Both the position numbers and the translations under genes were made by a program. From Sphingomonas sp. GC_Shp_5 (GTDB lineage: Bacteria > Pseudomonadota > Alphaproteobacteria > Sphingomonadales > Sphingomonadaceae), in NCBI RefSeq assembly GCF_026540855.1, contig NZ_JALNUP010000005.1:124001-188000 (forward strand): 64,000 nucleotides of DNA, read 5' to 3'. Positions 52,201 through 59,389 of the stretch are shown in pieces. Each line of letters opens with the position of its first letter. Position 1 is the first letter of the stretch. The notes under the pieces are model-generated. The model saw only the letters and a program-made list of their open reading frames with translations, had not been told where the DNA came from and ran no database searches.

Positions 52201-54262
52201 GCTCTATGCGCGCGACGAGATCCAGGGCAACGGCCTGTCCGGTCCGTACCGGCTGGCGTCGCGCGGCATCGTCCCCAACAGCGACAAGCTGCGCATCGAA
52301 ATTCGCAACCGCTTCCGCTCGGAGCTGATCGTCTCCTCGACCCAGCTCACCCGCCACATCGACTATGACATCGACACCGATCTCGGCACGGTGCGCTTCC
52401 GCGAGCCGGTGCTGAGCCGCGACGCCAACCAGAATCCGATCTTCATCGTCGCCGACTACGAGGTCGAGGGCGGCCGCAGCGAGAAGCTCGCCGCCGCCGG
52501 CCGCGTCGCCGCCAAGCTCGGCAAGGTCGAGGTCGGCGCCTCGGTGATCCGCGACGAGACCGCCGGCAACGCCACCGTGGTCGGCGGCGACGTCAAGGTG
52601 CAGCTCGGCCGCGAGACCCGGCTGCGCGGCGAGTTCGCCACCGGCGGCAAGCAGGGCATCGGCAACGGCATCGCCTATCTCGCCGAGGCGCAGCATCACG
52701 GCGGCGGCGTCGACCTGCTGGTCTATGCCCGCCAGCAGGACGCAGTCTTCGGCGTCGGCCAGCAGAATCTGGTCGAGGCGGGCACCCGCAAGTTCGGCCT
52801 GGACGGCCGCGTCGCGCTCACCGGCACGCTCAGCCTCACCGGCACCGCCTGGTACCAGGACATGCTGGCGAGCGACGCCACCCGCACCGCGGGCGAGGCG
52901 CGGATTGAATATCGCCGCCAGGGCGCGACGCTGTTCGCCGGCGCGCAGTTTGCCGCCGACCGCGGGCTCGACAGCGGCGACCGCGATTCGCGCCTGCTCA
53001 CGCTTGGCGGCAGCAAGAGCCTGTTCGGCGGCGGCGTCACGGTCACCGGCCAGACCCAGTTCGCCCCAGGTGGCGACAAGGGCTCGGTCGATTTCCCGGT
53101 CCGCCATCAGGTCAACGCCGCCTGGCGGGTCAAGCCCGGCATCCGCCTGCTCGCCGGCTATGAGATCGCCGACGGACAGGATTACACCGCCCACACCACG
53201 CAATTGGGCTTCGATGTCGCCCCCTGGCGCGGCGCCAAGCTGATGAGCACGCTCAACCAGCAGGCGATCGGCGAGAATGGCGGCCGCACCTATGCCCAAT
53301 ATGGCCTCAGCCAGTCGCTGCCGCTCGGCAAGCATTGGACGGTGGACGGCACGCTCGACGCCAGCAGCACGGTGCGCGGCAGCGTCCCCAAGGGCGCGGT
53401 GATCAACGCCTTCCAGCCGGTCGCCTCGGGCGGCTTCATCGGCAGCACCGGCAACGGCGACACCAGCGGCGGCGATTATACCGCGGCGACGGTCGGCGCC
53501 ACCTATCGCGCCAACCGCTGGTCGTGGAACGGCCGCCTCGAATATCGCGACGGCAACATCCAGAACCGCTGGGGCATCACCACCAGCTTCCTGCGGACGC
53601 TCGGCGAGGGCAAGACGCTCGCCTCGAGCATCAAGGCCTATCGCGTCCAGCAGGCCAGCGGCGCAGCGGCGCTCTCCGCCTCGGCCGATCTGGCGCTGGC
53701 CTGGCGTCCGCTCGACAGCCACTGGTCGGTGCTCGAGCGGCTCGAACTCCGCCAGGAGAGCGCGGACGCCGGCATCACCGACGGCAACGTGCTCGGCGTC
53801 CCCGCCAGCGGGCTCGGTGACCAGGTCACCAGCCGGATCATCAACAACCTTGCGGTCAACTACCGCACCGGTGCCGAGGGTCTCGGCCATGGCCTCGAGG
53901 CGACGGTCTATTACGGCAGCAAGTACGTGAAGGGCCGGTTCTCCGACGACATCTACGATGGCTTCATCGACGTCACCGGCTTCGAGCTGCGCCACGATCT
54001 TGGCAGCCGCATCGATGTCGGTCTCGCCGGCTCGGTCCAGCACGCCTGGGATCGCGCGGTCTGGTCGTGGAGCGGCGGCCCGTCGGTGGGTGTGTCCCCG
54101 GCGCCGAACATGTGGCTCAGCGCCGGCTACAACATCGCCGGCTACCGCGACCGCGATTTCGAGGACGACCGCTACACCCGCCAGGGGCCGTATGTGACGA
54201 TGCGCATGAAGTTCGATCAACTCTCGCTGCGCGGCGCCACCCGCGCGCTGTTTGGAAAGTGA
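49274..54262 (+). CDS. Giant outer-membrane protein: DUF11 domain, SdrB-like domain, C-terminal beta-barrel
   Basis: 1662 residues. Signal peptide to about residue 25; the shared module follows (NTA 32-34, SNTV 49-52). A DUF11 domain spans about 342-470 (FIQYRIQVSNRDSVAATGLH, LTDYLPTGLRFERG), then a prealbumin-like fold near 493-560 (IAGIRLMLEDGTFVVTDRDG). Around 885-1065 come family-wide motifs YGDGSAQGYDAP, FYALFGDFETGFTDTQLTRY and SRTLNGVKAAYEG. The rest, to 1662, is rich in alternating strands ending YVTMRMKFDQL, as in a large outer-membrane barrel. Similar proteins, often wrongly annotated, occur in many Gram-negative bacteria; none has a settled function. ATG at 49274 has no strong Shine-Dalgarno and lies in a 67-base gap. 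Confidence 0.8.
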   Translation: MPFPRPFLRLGALLLGIGGLAAAAAQTTRVENTASLTYASGGADQSVRSNTVALDVTRTKRPTTFTFRLLPNGMEPAGAKCDAATRMFMPAPVDEALLAASPKLESIDITSPLIMVIDAEAENRDPTVRETVAVNVDTGDVTGKLPLLETGPDTGVFAGAVPAANDTSDASLAPCSLKLARGDHLRLSFTENGDSFGSSIDLLIDPAGFVFDSRTGQVVDGAEVTLLDENGQPAIVYGDDGVSRYPSTMITGQAVSDASGRSYDVIPGRYRFPFTAPGRYSLKIVPPAGYTAPSVVDAATLRAFKAPDGSNYMIEDASYGRGYLTVVDDPVYVDVPLDRPGNNTLLLTKTASVREASPGDFIQYRIQVSNRDSVAATGLHLTDYLPTGLRFERGSTRGASEPAISADARNLDFPVGTIPANGSVEVSYVVTIAPGAPTGEALNRAQMLGDGGVTSNEAAASVRLRPLLFTDAMTIIGRVSEGNCNDPAEKRKGIAGIRLMLEDGTFVVTDRDGLYHIEGVRTGRHVIQLDTASVPASYEPIACDVDTRQARSPISRFVEGEGGLLKRVDFQLRPTGKTALATDALPVVALDDAVAAGNRDWLAGATPGTDWLFPGTDYNPRAPVLRVAIKHLPGTRIALTLNGQQTEALNFDGTDGSEQAGVLVSKWTGLPLVAGDNRLQARVLDNAGAVVATLDRTVHYAGAPVRATVDLAKSRLVADGLTRPLVAVRITDAAGRPVRAGTQIPFKVDQPYTAAIEAELQQGRQLAGREKTEVTTRVVGDEGYAFLALQPTTQAGAVHAVVTLQEDQQVRTSDIRAWLAASQKDWVVVGFGAGTAGYDMLSKHGRTLPKTQRNKLVTDGQLAFYAKGRVKGSWLMTIAYDSDRAYDPDRGLLGTIDPDRYYTVYGDGSAQGYDAPTRRKLYLRLERREFYALFGDFETGFTDTQLTRYSRTLNGVKAAYEGRKLRANGFAAKTDTLYARDEIQGNGLSGPYRLASRGIVPNSDKLRIEIRNRFRSELIVSSTQLTRHIDYDIDTDLGTVRFREPVLSRDANQNPIFIVADYEVEGGRSEKLAAAGRVAAKLGKVEVGASVIRDETAGNATVVGGDVKVQLGRETRLRGEFATGGKQGIGNGIAYLAEAQHHGGGVDLLVYARQQDAVFGVGQQNLVEAGTRKFGLDGRVALTGTLSLTGTAWYQDMLASDATRTAGEARIEYRRQGATLFAGAQFAADRGLDSGDRDSRLLTLGGSKSLFGGGVTVTGQTQFAPGGDKGSVDFPVRHQVNAAWRVKPGIRLLAGYEIADGQDYTAHTTQLGFDVAPWRGAKLMSTLNQQAIGENGGRTYAQYGLSQSLPLGKHWTVDGTLDASSTVRGSVPKGAVINAFQPVASGGFIGSTGNGDTSGGDYTAATVGATYRANRWSWNGRLEYRDGNIQNRWGITTSFLRTLGEGKTLASSIKAYRVQQASGAAALSASADLALAWRPLDSHWSVLERLELRQESADAGITDGNVLGVPASGLGDQVTSRIINNLAVNYRTGAEGLGHGLEATVYYGSKYVKGRFSDDIYDGFIDVTGFELRHDLGSRIDVGLAGSVQHAWDRAVWSWSGGPSVGVSPAPNMWLSAGYNIAGYRDRDFEDDRYTRQGPYVTMRMKFDQLSLRGATRALFGK

Positions 54263-54268
54263 CTCTCG

Positions 54269-54505
54269 ATGCCGCTGGGTAGCCTCTCGCCGATCATCGC
54301 CGCCAGCACCGCCACGGTGGATGCGCTCGCGCCGCGCTTCGCCAGGCTTGGTGCCCATGCCGCCGAGGCGCTGATCGATTCCTATGTCGACGAAGCGATC
54401 GCGCAATGGCGGGTCGAAGACGCCACCTTCTGGCAGCGGGTCAAGTTCCGCGCCCGCATGCTGCGCGCCGCCGGCCAGTACACGCTGCCGGTCGGGCACG
54501 CCTGA
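54269..54505 (+). CDS. Small unrecognised protein in the DUF11 cluster, 78 residues
   Basis: No family recognised. It is predicted to be mostly helical (VDALAPRFARLGAHAAEALI, DSYVDEAIAQWRVEDATFWQ), with no signal peptide and a basic C-terminal half (RVKFRARMLRAAGQYTLPVG). It starts six bases after the giant protein and ends two bases before the PilZ gene, so it belongs to the same transcript. A cytoplasmic adaptor between the outer-membrane protein and the PilZ protein is speculative. Confidence 0.6.
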   Translation: MPLGSLSPIIAASTATVDALAPRFARLGAHAAEALIDSYVDEAIAQWRVEDATFWQRVKFRARMLRAAGQYTLPVGHA

Positions 54506-54507
54506 TC

Positions 54508-55122
54508 ATGCTGATGCGCTACACGCCGCCCACGCCGCCGCAGCAGCCCAGCGAGCTCGCTATCGAGGATCGTCGCGAGAACCGCCGCCACACCACCGTG
54601 CTGCTGATCGGCAAGGTGCGGCAGGGGGCGGGCGATTCGGCCTGTCTGGTCCATGACATCTCCGCCCACGGGCTGATGGCGCGCTTCACCGCCGCACCGG
54701 CAGTCGGCGATCGGCTGCTGATCGAAATGCGCGGCCTGCCCGAGGTGGCGGCGACGGTGCGCTGGGTGGACGGCTACAAGGCCGGCGTTGAGTTTGCGGC
54801 ACCGCAGGAGGTCGAGCGCGTGTTCTGCCTGCGCGACGAGCAGGGCCTGGTCGCGCGCGCGCCGCGCTTCGCCATCGCCGCCAGCGCGGTGATGCGGATC
54901 GGCGCCGAACGCTGGGCGGTCGATCTGCTCGATATCTCGCCGGGCGGCGTCAAACTGCGCACCGATCGTCCGCTCCAGGCCGGTCAGGCCGGCAGCATCC
55001 TGCTCGCGGCCGTCGGCAGTCCGATCTATGGCGCGATCTGCTGGGTCCGCGACGATCGCTGTGGCTTCCGCTTTTCGAGCCCGCTGCCGCTCACCAGCCT
55101 TGCCCGCGTGCTCGGCTGCTGA
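54508..55122 (+). CDS. Tandem PilZ-domain protein
   Basis: 204 residues. Domain 1 has the canonical cyclic-di-GMP residues: RxxxR in EDRRENRRHTT followed by DISAHGLMARF (D-x-S-x-x-G), residues about 20-100. Domain 2 has DLLDISPGGVKLRTDRP with D-x-S-x-x-G but no RxxxR, so it is probably degenerate. The binding of cyclic di-GMP is inferred. ATG at 54508 (MLMRYTPP); ATG at 54514 is an alternative. Last gene of the cluster. Confidence 0.85.
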   Translation: MLMRYTPPTPPQQPSELAIEDRRENRRHTTVLLIGKVRQGAGDSACLVHDISAHGLMARFTAAPAVGDRLLIEMRGLPEVAATVRWVDGYKAGVEFAAPQEVERVFCLRDEQGLVARAPRFAIAASAVMRIGAERWAVDLLDISPGGVKLRTDRPLQAGQAGSILLAAVGSPIYGAICWVRDDRCGFRFSSPLPLTSLARVLGC

Positions 55123-55202
55123 CAGCCGCTAACGGACGTGCCAGGCGCGTCTCGGCGCCGCTGGTGACGATGTAATCGACGATCGGGATCTGTGAGGGGC
55201 TA

Positions 55203-55224
55203 GGCAGGGGCATCAGCCCCTGCC
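55203..55224. terminator. Hairpin between convergent pilZ and tRNA-Leu
   Basis: Perfect 9-bp stem GGCAGGGGC / GCCCCTGCC with loop ATCA. No T-run on either strand; likely a 3' structure for the tRNA transcript (-) or the pilZ transcript (+). Confidence 0.45.
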
Positions 55225-55232
55225 GGATCATC

Positions 55233-55319
55233 TGGTGCGGTCGAGAAGACTCGAACTTCCACGGCCTTTCGGCCACAACGACCTCAACGTTGCGCGTCTA
55301 CCAGTTCCGCCACGACCGC
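55233..55319 (-). tRNA. tRNA-Leu, anticodon GAG
   Basis: 87 bases on the minus strand including the encoded CCA. Acceptor arms GCGGTCG / CGACCGC, anticodon stem CAACG / CGTTG with loop TTGAGGT, giving anticodon GAG for the CUC codon. A long variable arm (TGGCCGAAAGGCCG region) is the mark of class II tRNA-Leu. T-arm loop TTCGAGT is standard. Confidence 0.95.
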
Positions 55320-55618
55320 ACGTGATAAGAACACCGGGCAGCCCGGTATCTGGCAGGCGCAGGCCACTAGCAAAGCGGGTCGGGCACTGCAACGCCTTTC
55401 GACAAGAAAGAAGAACGGCAGCAAATCAGCGACAAACCGGTGCTTGCGTCCGCATAGCCGACGCCATCGCGGTGTTTATCGGACAGCCATGCGACGTGAA
55501 CGCGGCCTCGTGGCAGCGGCTTAGCCCGCAACGACGGATATCTTACGGTTCACAACCATCAGGTTGCCTGATGAATATCAGCAACCAACCGGTAGCCAAT
55601 CACCTGCCGCGAACGTTC
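55320..55618. other. 299-base gap, nothing further seen
   Basis: Between the tRNA-Leu gene and the zinc-ribbon gene, both minus strand. Contains a small hairpin near the tRNA 5' end (ACCGGGCTGCCCGGT, minus strand). No convincing promoter or gene was seen. Confidence 0.5.
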
Positions 55619-56386
55619 TTAGTGCGCGTCTTCGCCGGCAAAGCTCAGCTCGAGCCGCTTGGAATTGGCCGGCACGTCGAGCTTGGCGGAATTGAACAGC
55701 ATCGATCCGCCCGGCGGCAGCGTGCGCTGCTGCGGGTTGATCGTCCAGCTATACACCATCCGGCCCTGGCCATCGCGCAGCTCGGCGCGAATGTCTGGCA
55801 CCCGCTGGCGTTCGCCCGAGGGGTTGGTCACCTGGCCGCTCACCGCGAACAGTTCCGAGCCATTCTCCAGCTCGCGCCGCTCGATCGGATTGTCCTTGAT
55901 CCTCAGCGGTGATTCGGCGGCGCCCACCGGCAGGCCGACCCGCGCCAGCAGCCCCGGCGCACCGACCCACAGGATCGCGGCGACGCCCGCCAGCATCAGC
56001 AGCCCAGCGACCACCGCGATGATCGTCGATCGCCGCTGGGTGTTGCGGCGTGGCCGCGTCACCGGGCGCTGCGAGAACGCCTCGTAATCGGGGGTGATGA
56101 TCGGCCCCTCGGCCACCGGCGATACCGCGGCGGGCCGCGACAACATCGCCGGCTGCTGCCACGGCGCCTCGCCGTCCAGATCGCCGGCGATCTCGTCGGC
56201 ATAGGCGTTGGCGTCGGCGGGCATGGGCAGCGGCGCCACAGGGGCTGGTGGCGGGGGCGGCAGCGGCGCCGGATCCTGGAACCAGCTATGCCGGCAGTTG
56301 GCGCAGCGCACGGTACGGCCCTCGATCCCGATCGCGCTGTCGGGCACCAGATATCGAGTGCTGCATTCTGGGCATTCGAGGATCAT
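55619..56386 (-). CDS. MJ0042-type zinc-ribbon membrane protein
   Basis: 255 residues. N-terminal zinc ribbon CPECSTRYLVPDSAIG with CANCRHSWF gives two CxxC pairs. A Pro-rich linker, then a membrane helix at about 125-145 (STIIAVVAGLLMLAGVAAIL), and a DUF3426-like extracytoplasmic domain (LENGSELFAVSGQVTNPSGE, VPDIRAELRDGQGRMVYSWT). Such proteins are common in proteobacteria, role unknown. It lies divergent from ftsE, a frequent neighbour in sphingomonads. Confidence 0.88.
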   Translation of the reverse strand: MILECPECSTRYLVPDSAIGIEGRTVRCANCRHSWFQDPAPLPPPPPAPVAPLPMPADANAYADEIAGDLDGEAPWQQPAMLSRPAAVSPVAEGPIITPDYEAFSQRPVTRPRRNTQRRSTIIAVVAGLLMLAGVAAILWVGAPGLLARVGLPVGAAESPLRIKDNPIERRELENGSELFAVSGQVTNPSGERQRVPDIRAELRDGQGRMVYSWTINPQQRTLPPGGSMLFNSAKLDVPANSKRLELSFAGEDAH

Positions 56387-56557
56387 GCGGGCGCTTCACG
56401 GAACGGGCCGGCGGGAGCTGCGGCCATCTTAACACAATTCTAAGCACGTAGCCCCGGTCCGTGGCAAGCGTCGCGTGACGCGCTTGAAGCGCCGCGCCGT
56501 GCATGCGAAGGCTGATCGCGGGGCAACGGCTAACAAAGAGCGGCGGCGTCGACGCGC

Positions 56558-57268
56558 ATGGCGAATATCGTGCAGTTCGAAAATGTTGGGCTGCGCTATG
56601 GCACCGGCCAGGAAACCCTGTCCGATATCAGCTTCACGCTCGGCAGCGGCGCCTTCTATTTCCTCACCGGCGCAAGCGGCGCCGGCAAGACCTCGTTGCT
56701 CAAATTGCTCTACCTCGCCCAGCGCCCCAGCCGCGGCATCATCCGCCTGTTCGGCGAGGATGCCGTCACCATGCCGCGCACCCGCCTGCCGGGGTTCCGC
56801 CGCCGTATCGGCGTCGTCTTTCAGGATTTCCGGCTGGTGCCGCACCTGTCCGCCTGGGACAATATCGCGCTGCCGCTGCGCGTCGCCGGCATGCCCGAGG
56901 AGGATATCGAGCAGCCGGTGCGCGAGATGCTCGCCTGGGTGGGGCTTGCCGAACGCGCCCAGGCGCGCCCGGCGACGCTGTCCGGCGGCGAGCAGCAGCG
57001 TGTCGCCATCGCCCGCGCGGTGATCGCCCGCCCCGAACTGCTGGTCGCCGACGAGCCCACCGGCAACGTCGATCCGGAGATGGCGGATCGCCTCCTCCAC
57101 CTGTTCGATTCGCTCAACAAGCTCGGCACCACCGTGGTCGTCGCCACCCACGATTTCCATCTGCTCAACCGCGTGCCGGGCGCGCAGATGATGCGGCTCG
57201 ACAAGGGCCATCTGCTCGATCCCACCGGCTCGCTGCGCTACCCGCCGCCGCCCCGCGGCGTCGCATGA
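56558..57268 (+). CDS. ftsE: Cell-division ATPase FtsE
   Basis: 236 residues, ABC ATPase. Walker A TGASGAGKTSLLK, Q-loop FQDFRLVPHL, signature LSGGEQQRVAIARA, Walker B LLVADEPTGNVDPE and the switch His in ATHDFHLL. FtsEX couples ATP hydrolysis to peptidoglycan amidase activation at the division site. ATG at 56558; the stop overlaps ftsX. Divergent promoter region to the zinc-ribbon gene is 171 bases. Confidence 0.95.
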   Translation: MANIVQFENVGLRYGTGQETLSDISFTLGSGAFYFLTGASGAGKTSLLKLLYLAQRPSRGIIRLFGEDAVTMPRTRLPGFRRRIGVVFQDFRLVPHLSAWDNIALPLRVAGMPEEDIEQPVREMLAWVGLAERAQARPATLSGGEQQRVAIARAVIARPELLVADEPTGNVDPEMADRLLHLFDSLNKLGTTVVVATHDFHLLNRVPGAQMMRLDKGHLLDPTGSLRYPPPPRGVA

Positions 57269-58152
57269 GCCGCCATCGCGAACGCAGCACCGCCGAACGC
57301 CGGGTGCTGGACGAGGCCGGCGGGCTGCGGGCGATGACCTGGGTGATGGCGATCATGCTGTTCCTCACCGTGCTCGCCGCCGCGCTCGGCCTCGGCACCC
57401 GGCAATCGGCGCGCGCGCTCAAGCGTCAGCTCGCCGGGCGGCTGACGGTGCAGCTGGTGGAGGGCGATCCCGCCCGGCGCGAGGCGCTCGCCACCCAGGT
57501 CGTCGCCCGGTTGCGCGCCATGCCCGAGGTGACCCGCGCGACGCCGGTGCCGCGCGCCGACCTTACCCGTCTGCTGCGCCCGTGGCTGGGGGACGCCGGC
57601 GACGATCCCGAGCTGCCGATGCCGGCGATGATCGATGTCGATCTCGCGGATGCCGGCGCGGTCGACCGGGTCGCCGCGCGCGTCCATGCCACCAGCGCCA
57701 CCGCGCGGGTCGATCGCCACGGCAGCTGGATGTCGCCGGTGTCCGGCTTGATGACCTCGCTCACCTGGCTTGCCGCCGGCTTGGTGGCGCTGATGCTCGC
57801 CGCCACCTCGGCGGTGGTGGTGCTCGCCGCGCGCGCCGGGCTTGAATCGCATCGCGCGACGATCGAGGTGATGCACATGCTCGGCTCCACCGATGTCCAG
57901 GTCGCTCGATTGTTCCAGCGCCGGATCGCGCTCGACGCCACCGTCGGCGGCGCGGTCGGCGGGCTCGGCGGCCTCGGCGTGCTCGCCTTCATCGGCGACA
58001 AATTGTCACAGCTGGGCTCGGAGCTGCTCGGCAACATCGCGCTCGCCCCGGCGGACTGGATCGCGCTTGCGCTGATCCCGGTGCTGTTCGTCATCATGGC
58101 GACGCTCGCGGCGCGGGTTGCGGTGCTCGCGGCATTGAGGCGGACGCTGTGA
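57265..58152 (+). CDS. ftsX: Cell-division membrane protein FtsX
   Basis: 295 residues. Four predicted membrane helices: one after a short cytoplasmic N-terminus (AMTWVMAIMLFLTVLAAALG), a periplasmic loop of about 120 residues, then three helices. LARLFQRRIALDATVGGAVG is a typical FtsX coupling-helix area. Works with FtsE. ATGA overlap with ftsE, GTGA overlap with the next gene. Confidence 0.93.
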   Translation: MSRHRERSTAERRVLDEAGGLRAMTWVMAIMLFLTVLAAALGLGTRQSARALKRQLAGRLTVQLVEGDPARREALATQVVARLRAMPEVTRATPVPRADLTRLLRPWLGDAGDDPELPMPAMIDVDLADAGAVDRVAARVHATSATARVDRHGSWMSPVSGLMTSLTWLAAGLVALMLAATSAVVVLAARAGLESHRATIEVMHMLGSTDVQVARLFQRRIALDATVGGAVGGLGGLGVLAFIGDKLSQLGSELLGNIALAPADWIALALIPVLFVIMATLAARVAVLAALRRTL

Positions 58153-58685
58153 TCGTGCGGCTGTTCGGCTTGCTCGCGCTGCTCTGGTGCCTCGGCTTCG
58201 CATTGTTCATGCTGCTGCTGCCACAGCCGCTGGAGGGATCGACCAGCGATGCGATCGTCGTTCCCACCGGCGGCCCCGGGCGGATCGATCGCGGCATCGC
58301 CTTGCTGCGCGCGCACCAGGCGCGGCGGATGCTCGTCACCGGCGTCGCGCCCGGCGTCACGCCGATCGATCTCGCTCGCGAATATCGCACTGCGCCCGCG
58401 CTGTTCGCCTGCTGCATCGATCTCGGTGCCGATGCGGTCGATACCCGCTCCAATGCCGAGGAGACCGCCGCCTGGGTCAAGGCGCACGATTATCGCACGG
58501 TGCGGCTGGTCACCTCGGATTGGCACGTGCCGCGGGCGCGGATGGAGCTAGCCGCCGCGCTCGGCAAGCGCGTCGTCATTCTCGGCGATGGCGTGCCCGG
58601 CACCCCGCGGCTCGGCACCCTCGTCAACGAATATAACAAGCTGATCCTGCGCCGGATCGCCTTATGGATCGGAGTGGGCGCATGA
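58149..58685 (+). CDS. DUF218/YdcF-like membrane-anchored protein
   Basis: 178 residues. N-terminal membrane helix (residues 3-23, VRLFGLLALLWCLGFALFML), then the DUF218 domain: SDAIVVPTGGPGRIDRGIAL, MLVTGVAPGVTP, TRSNAEETAAWVKAHDYRTV, LVTSDWHVPRARMEL. ElyC and SanA of this family act in envelope biogenesis. GTG at 58149 overlaps ftsX; stop overlaps plsC (ATGA). Second DUF218 copy in the window; the other at 15384 lacks the helix. Confidence 0.9.
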   Translation: MIVRLFGLLALLWCLGFALFMLLLPQPLEGSTSDAIVVPTGGPGRIDRGIALLRAHQARRMLVTGVAPGVTPIDLAREYRTAPALFACCIDLGADAVDTRSNAEETAAWVKAHDYRTVRLVTSDWHVPRARMELAAALGKRVVILGDGVPGTPRLGTLVNEYNKLILRRIALWIGVGA

Positions 58686-59365
58686 TCGCCTGGGTGCGTA
58701 CGTGGGTGTTCAACCTCATTTTCTACGGCCTGTCGGTGCCGATCGTCGCCAGCGTCCCGGTATCGGCGCTGTTCGGTCGCGCCGCGGTGATCCGCCACGC
58801 CCATGTCTGGGCACGGCTTCACCGCTTCCTCAATCGCGTTATCCTCGGCATCACCGTCCGCGTCGAGGGGATCGCCGCCGATCATCCGGTGTTCTATGCC
58901 GCCAAGCATCAGGCGATGTTTGAGACGCTCGAGCTGCAACTGCTGCTTCATGGCCCGGCGATGGTGATCAAGCGCGAGCTGTCGAAGCTGCCGATGTGGG
59001 GCTGGGCGGCCTATCGTTACGGCTCGATCGTCGCCGATCGCGAGGCGTCGGCGGCGGCGCTGCGCAGCATGATGCGCGAGGCCAAGGCGCTGGCCGGCGA
59101 GGGCCGCTCGATCCTGATCTATCCCGAGGGCACGCGGGTGCGCCCCGGCGAACGGCCGCCGCTCCAGGCGGGGTTCGCCGGTCTTTATCGCACCCTGGGG
59201 CTGCCGGTGGTGCCGGTCGCGCTCGACACGGGGGAGGTATGGCCTCGCTCGGGGCCCAAGCGGCCGGGCGTGGTGACGATCCGGATCGGTGACGAGATCC
59301 CGGCCAGGCTGTCACGCGACGAGATCGAGACCCGGGTCCACGCGGCGATCAACGCGCTCGATTGA
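58682..59365 (+). CDS. plsC: 1-acyl-sn-glycerol-3-phosphate acyltransferase PlsC-like
   Basis: 227 residues. AKHQAMFETLELQLL carries the catalytic His with Glu in place of the usual Asp (H-x4-E, common in this subfamily), VIKRELSKLPMWGWAAY the substrate-binding site, and ILIYPEGTRVRPGE the EGTR motif. N-terminal membrane helix. Makes phosphatidic acid. ATG at 58682 overlaps the upstream stop. Last gene of the ftsE-ftsX-DUF218-plsC run, all tied to envelope growth. Confidence 0.9.
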   Translation: MIAWVRTWVFNLIFYGLSVPIVASVPVSALFGRAAVIRHAHVWARLHRFLNRVILGITVRVEGIAADHPVFYAAKHQAMFETLELQLLLHGPAMVIKRELSKLPMWGWAAYRYGSIVADREASAAALRSMMREAKALAGEGRSILIYPEGTRVRPGERPPLQAGFAGLYRTLGLPVVPVALDTGEVWPRSGPKRPGVVTIRIGDEIPARLSRDEIETRVHAAINALD

Positions 59366-59389
59366 GCGTCGCTGAGACCGCGCGCGCGA

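Noticed and set aside
49199..54499. A 1766-codon open frame antisense to the giant outer-membrane gene
   Set aside because: Composition-driven: at this GC content the antisense frame of a strongly biased gene lacks stops. It is Arg/Gly/Ala/Asp-rich without any domain, whereas the plus frame has signal peptide and recognised folds.
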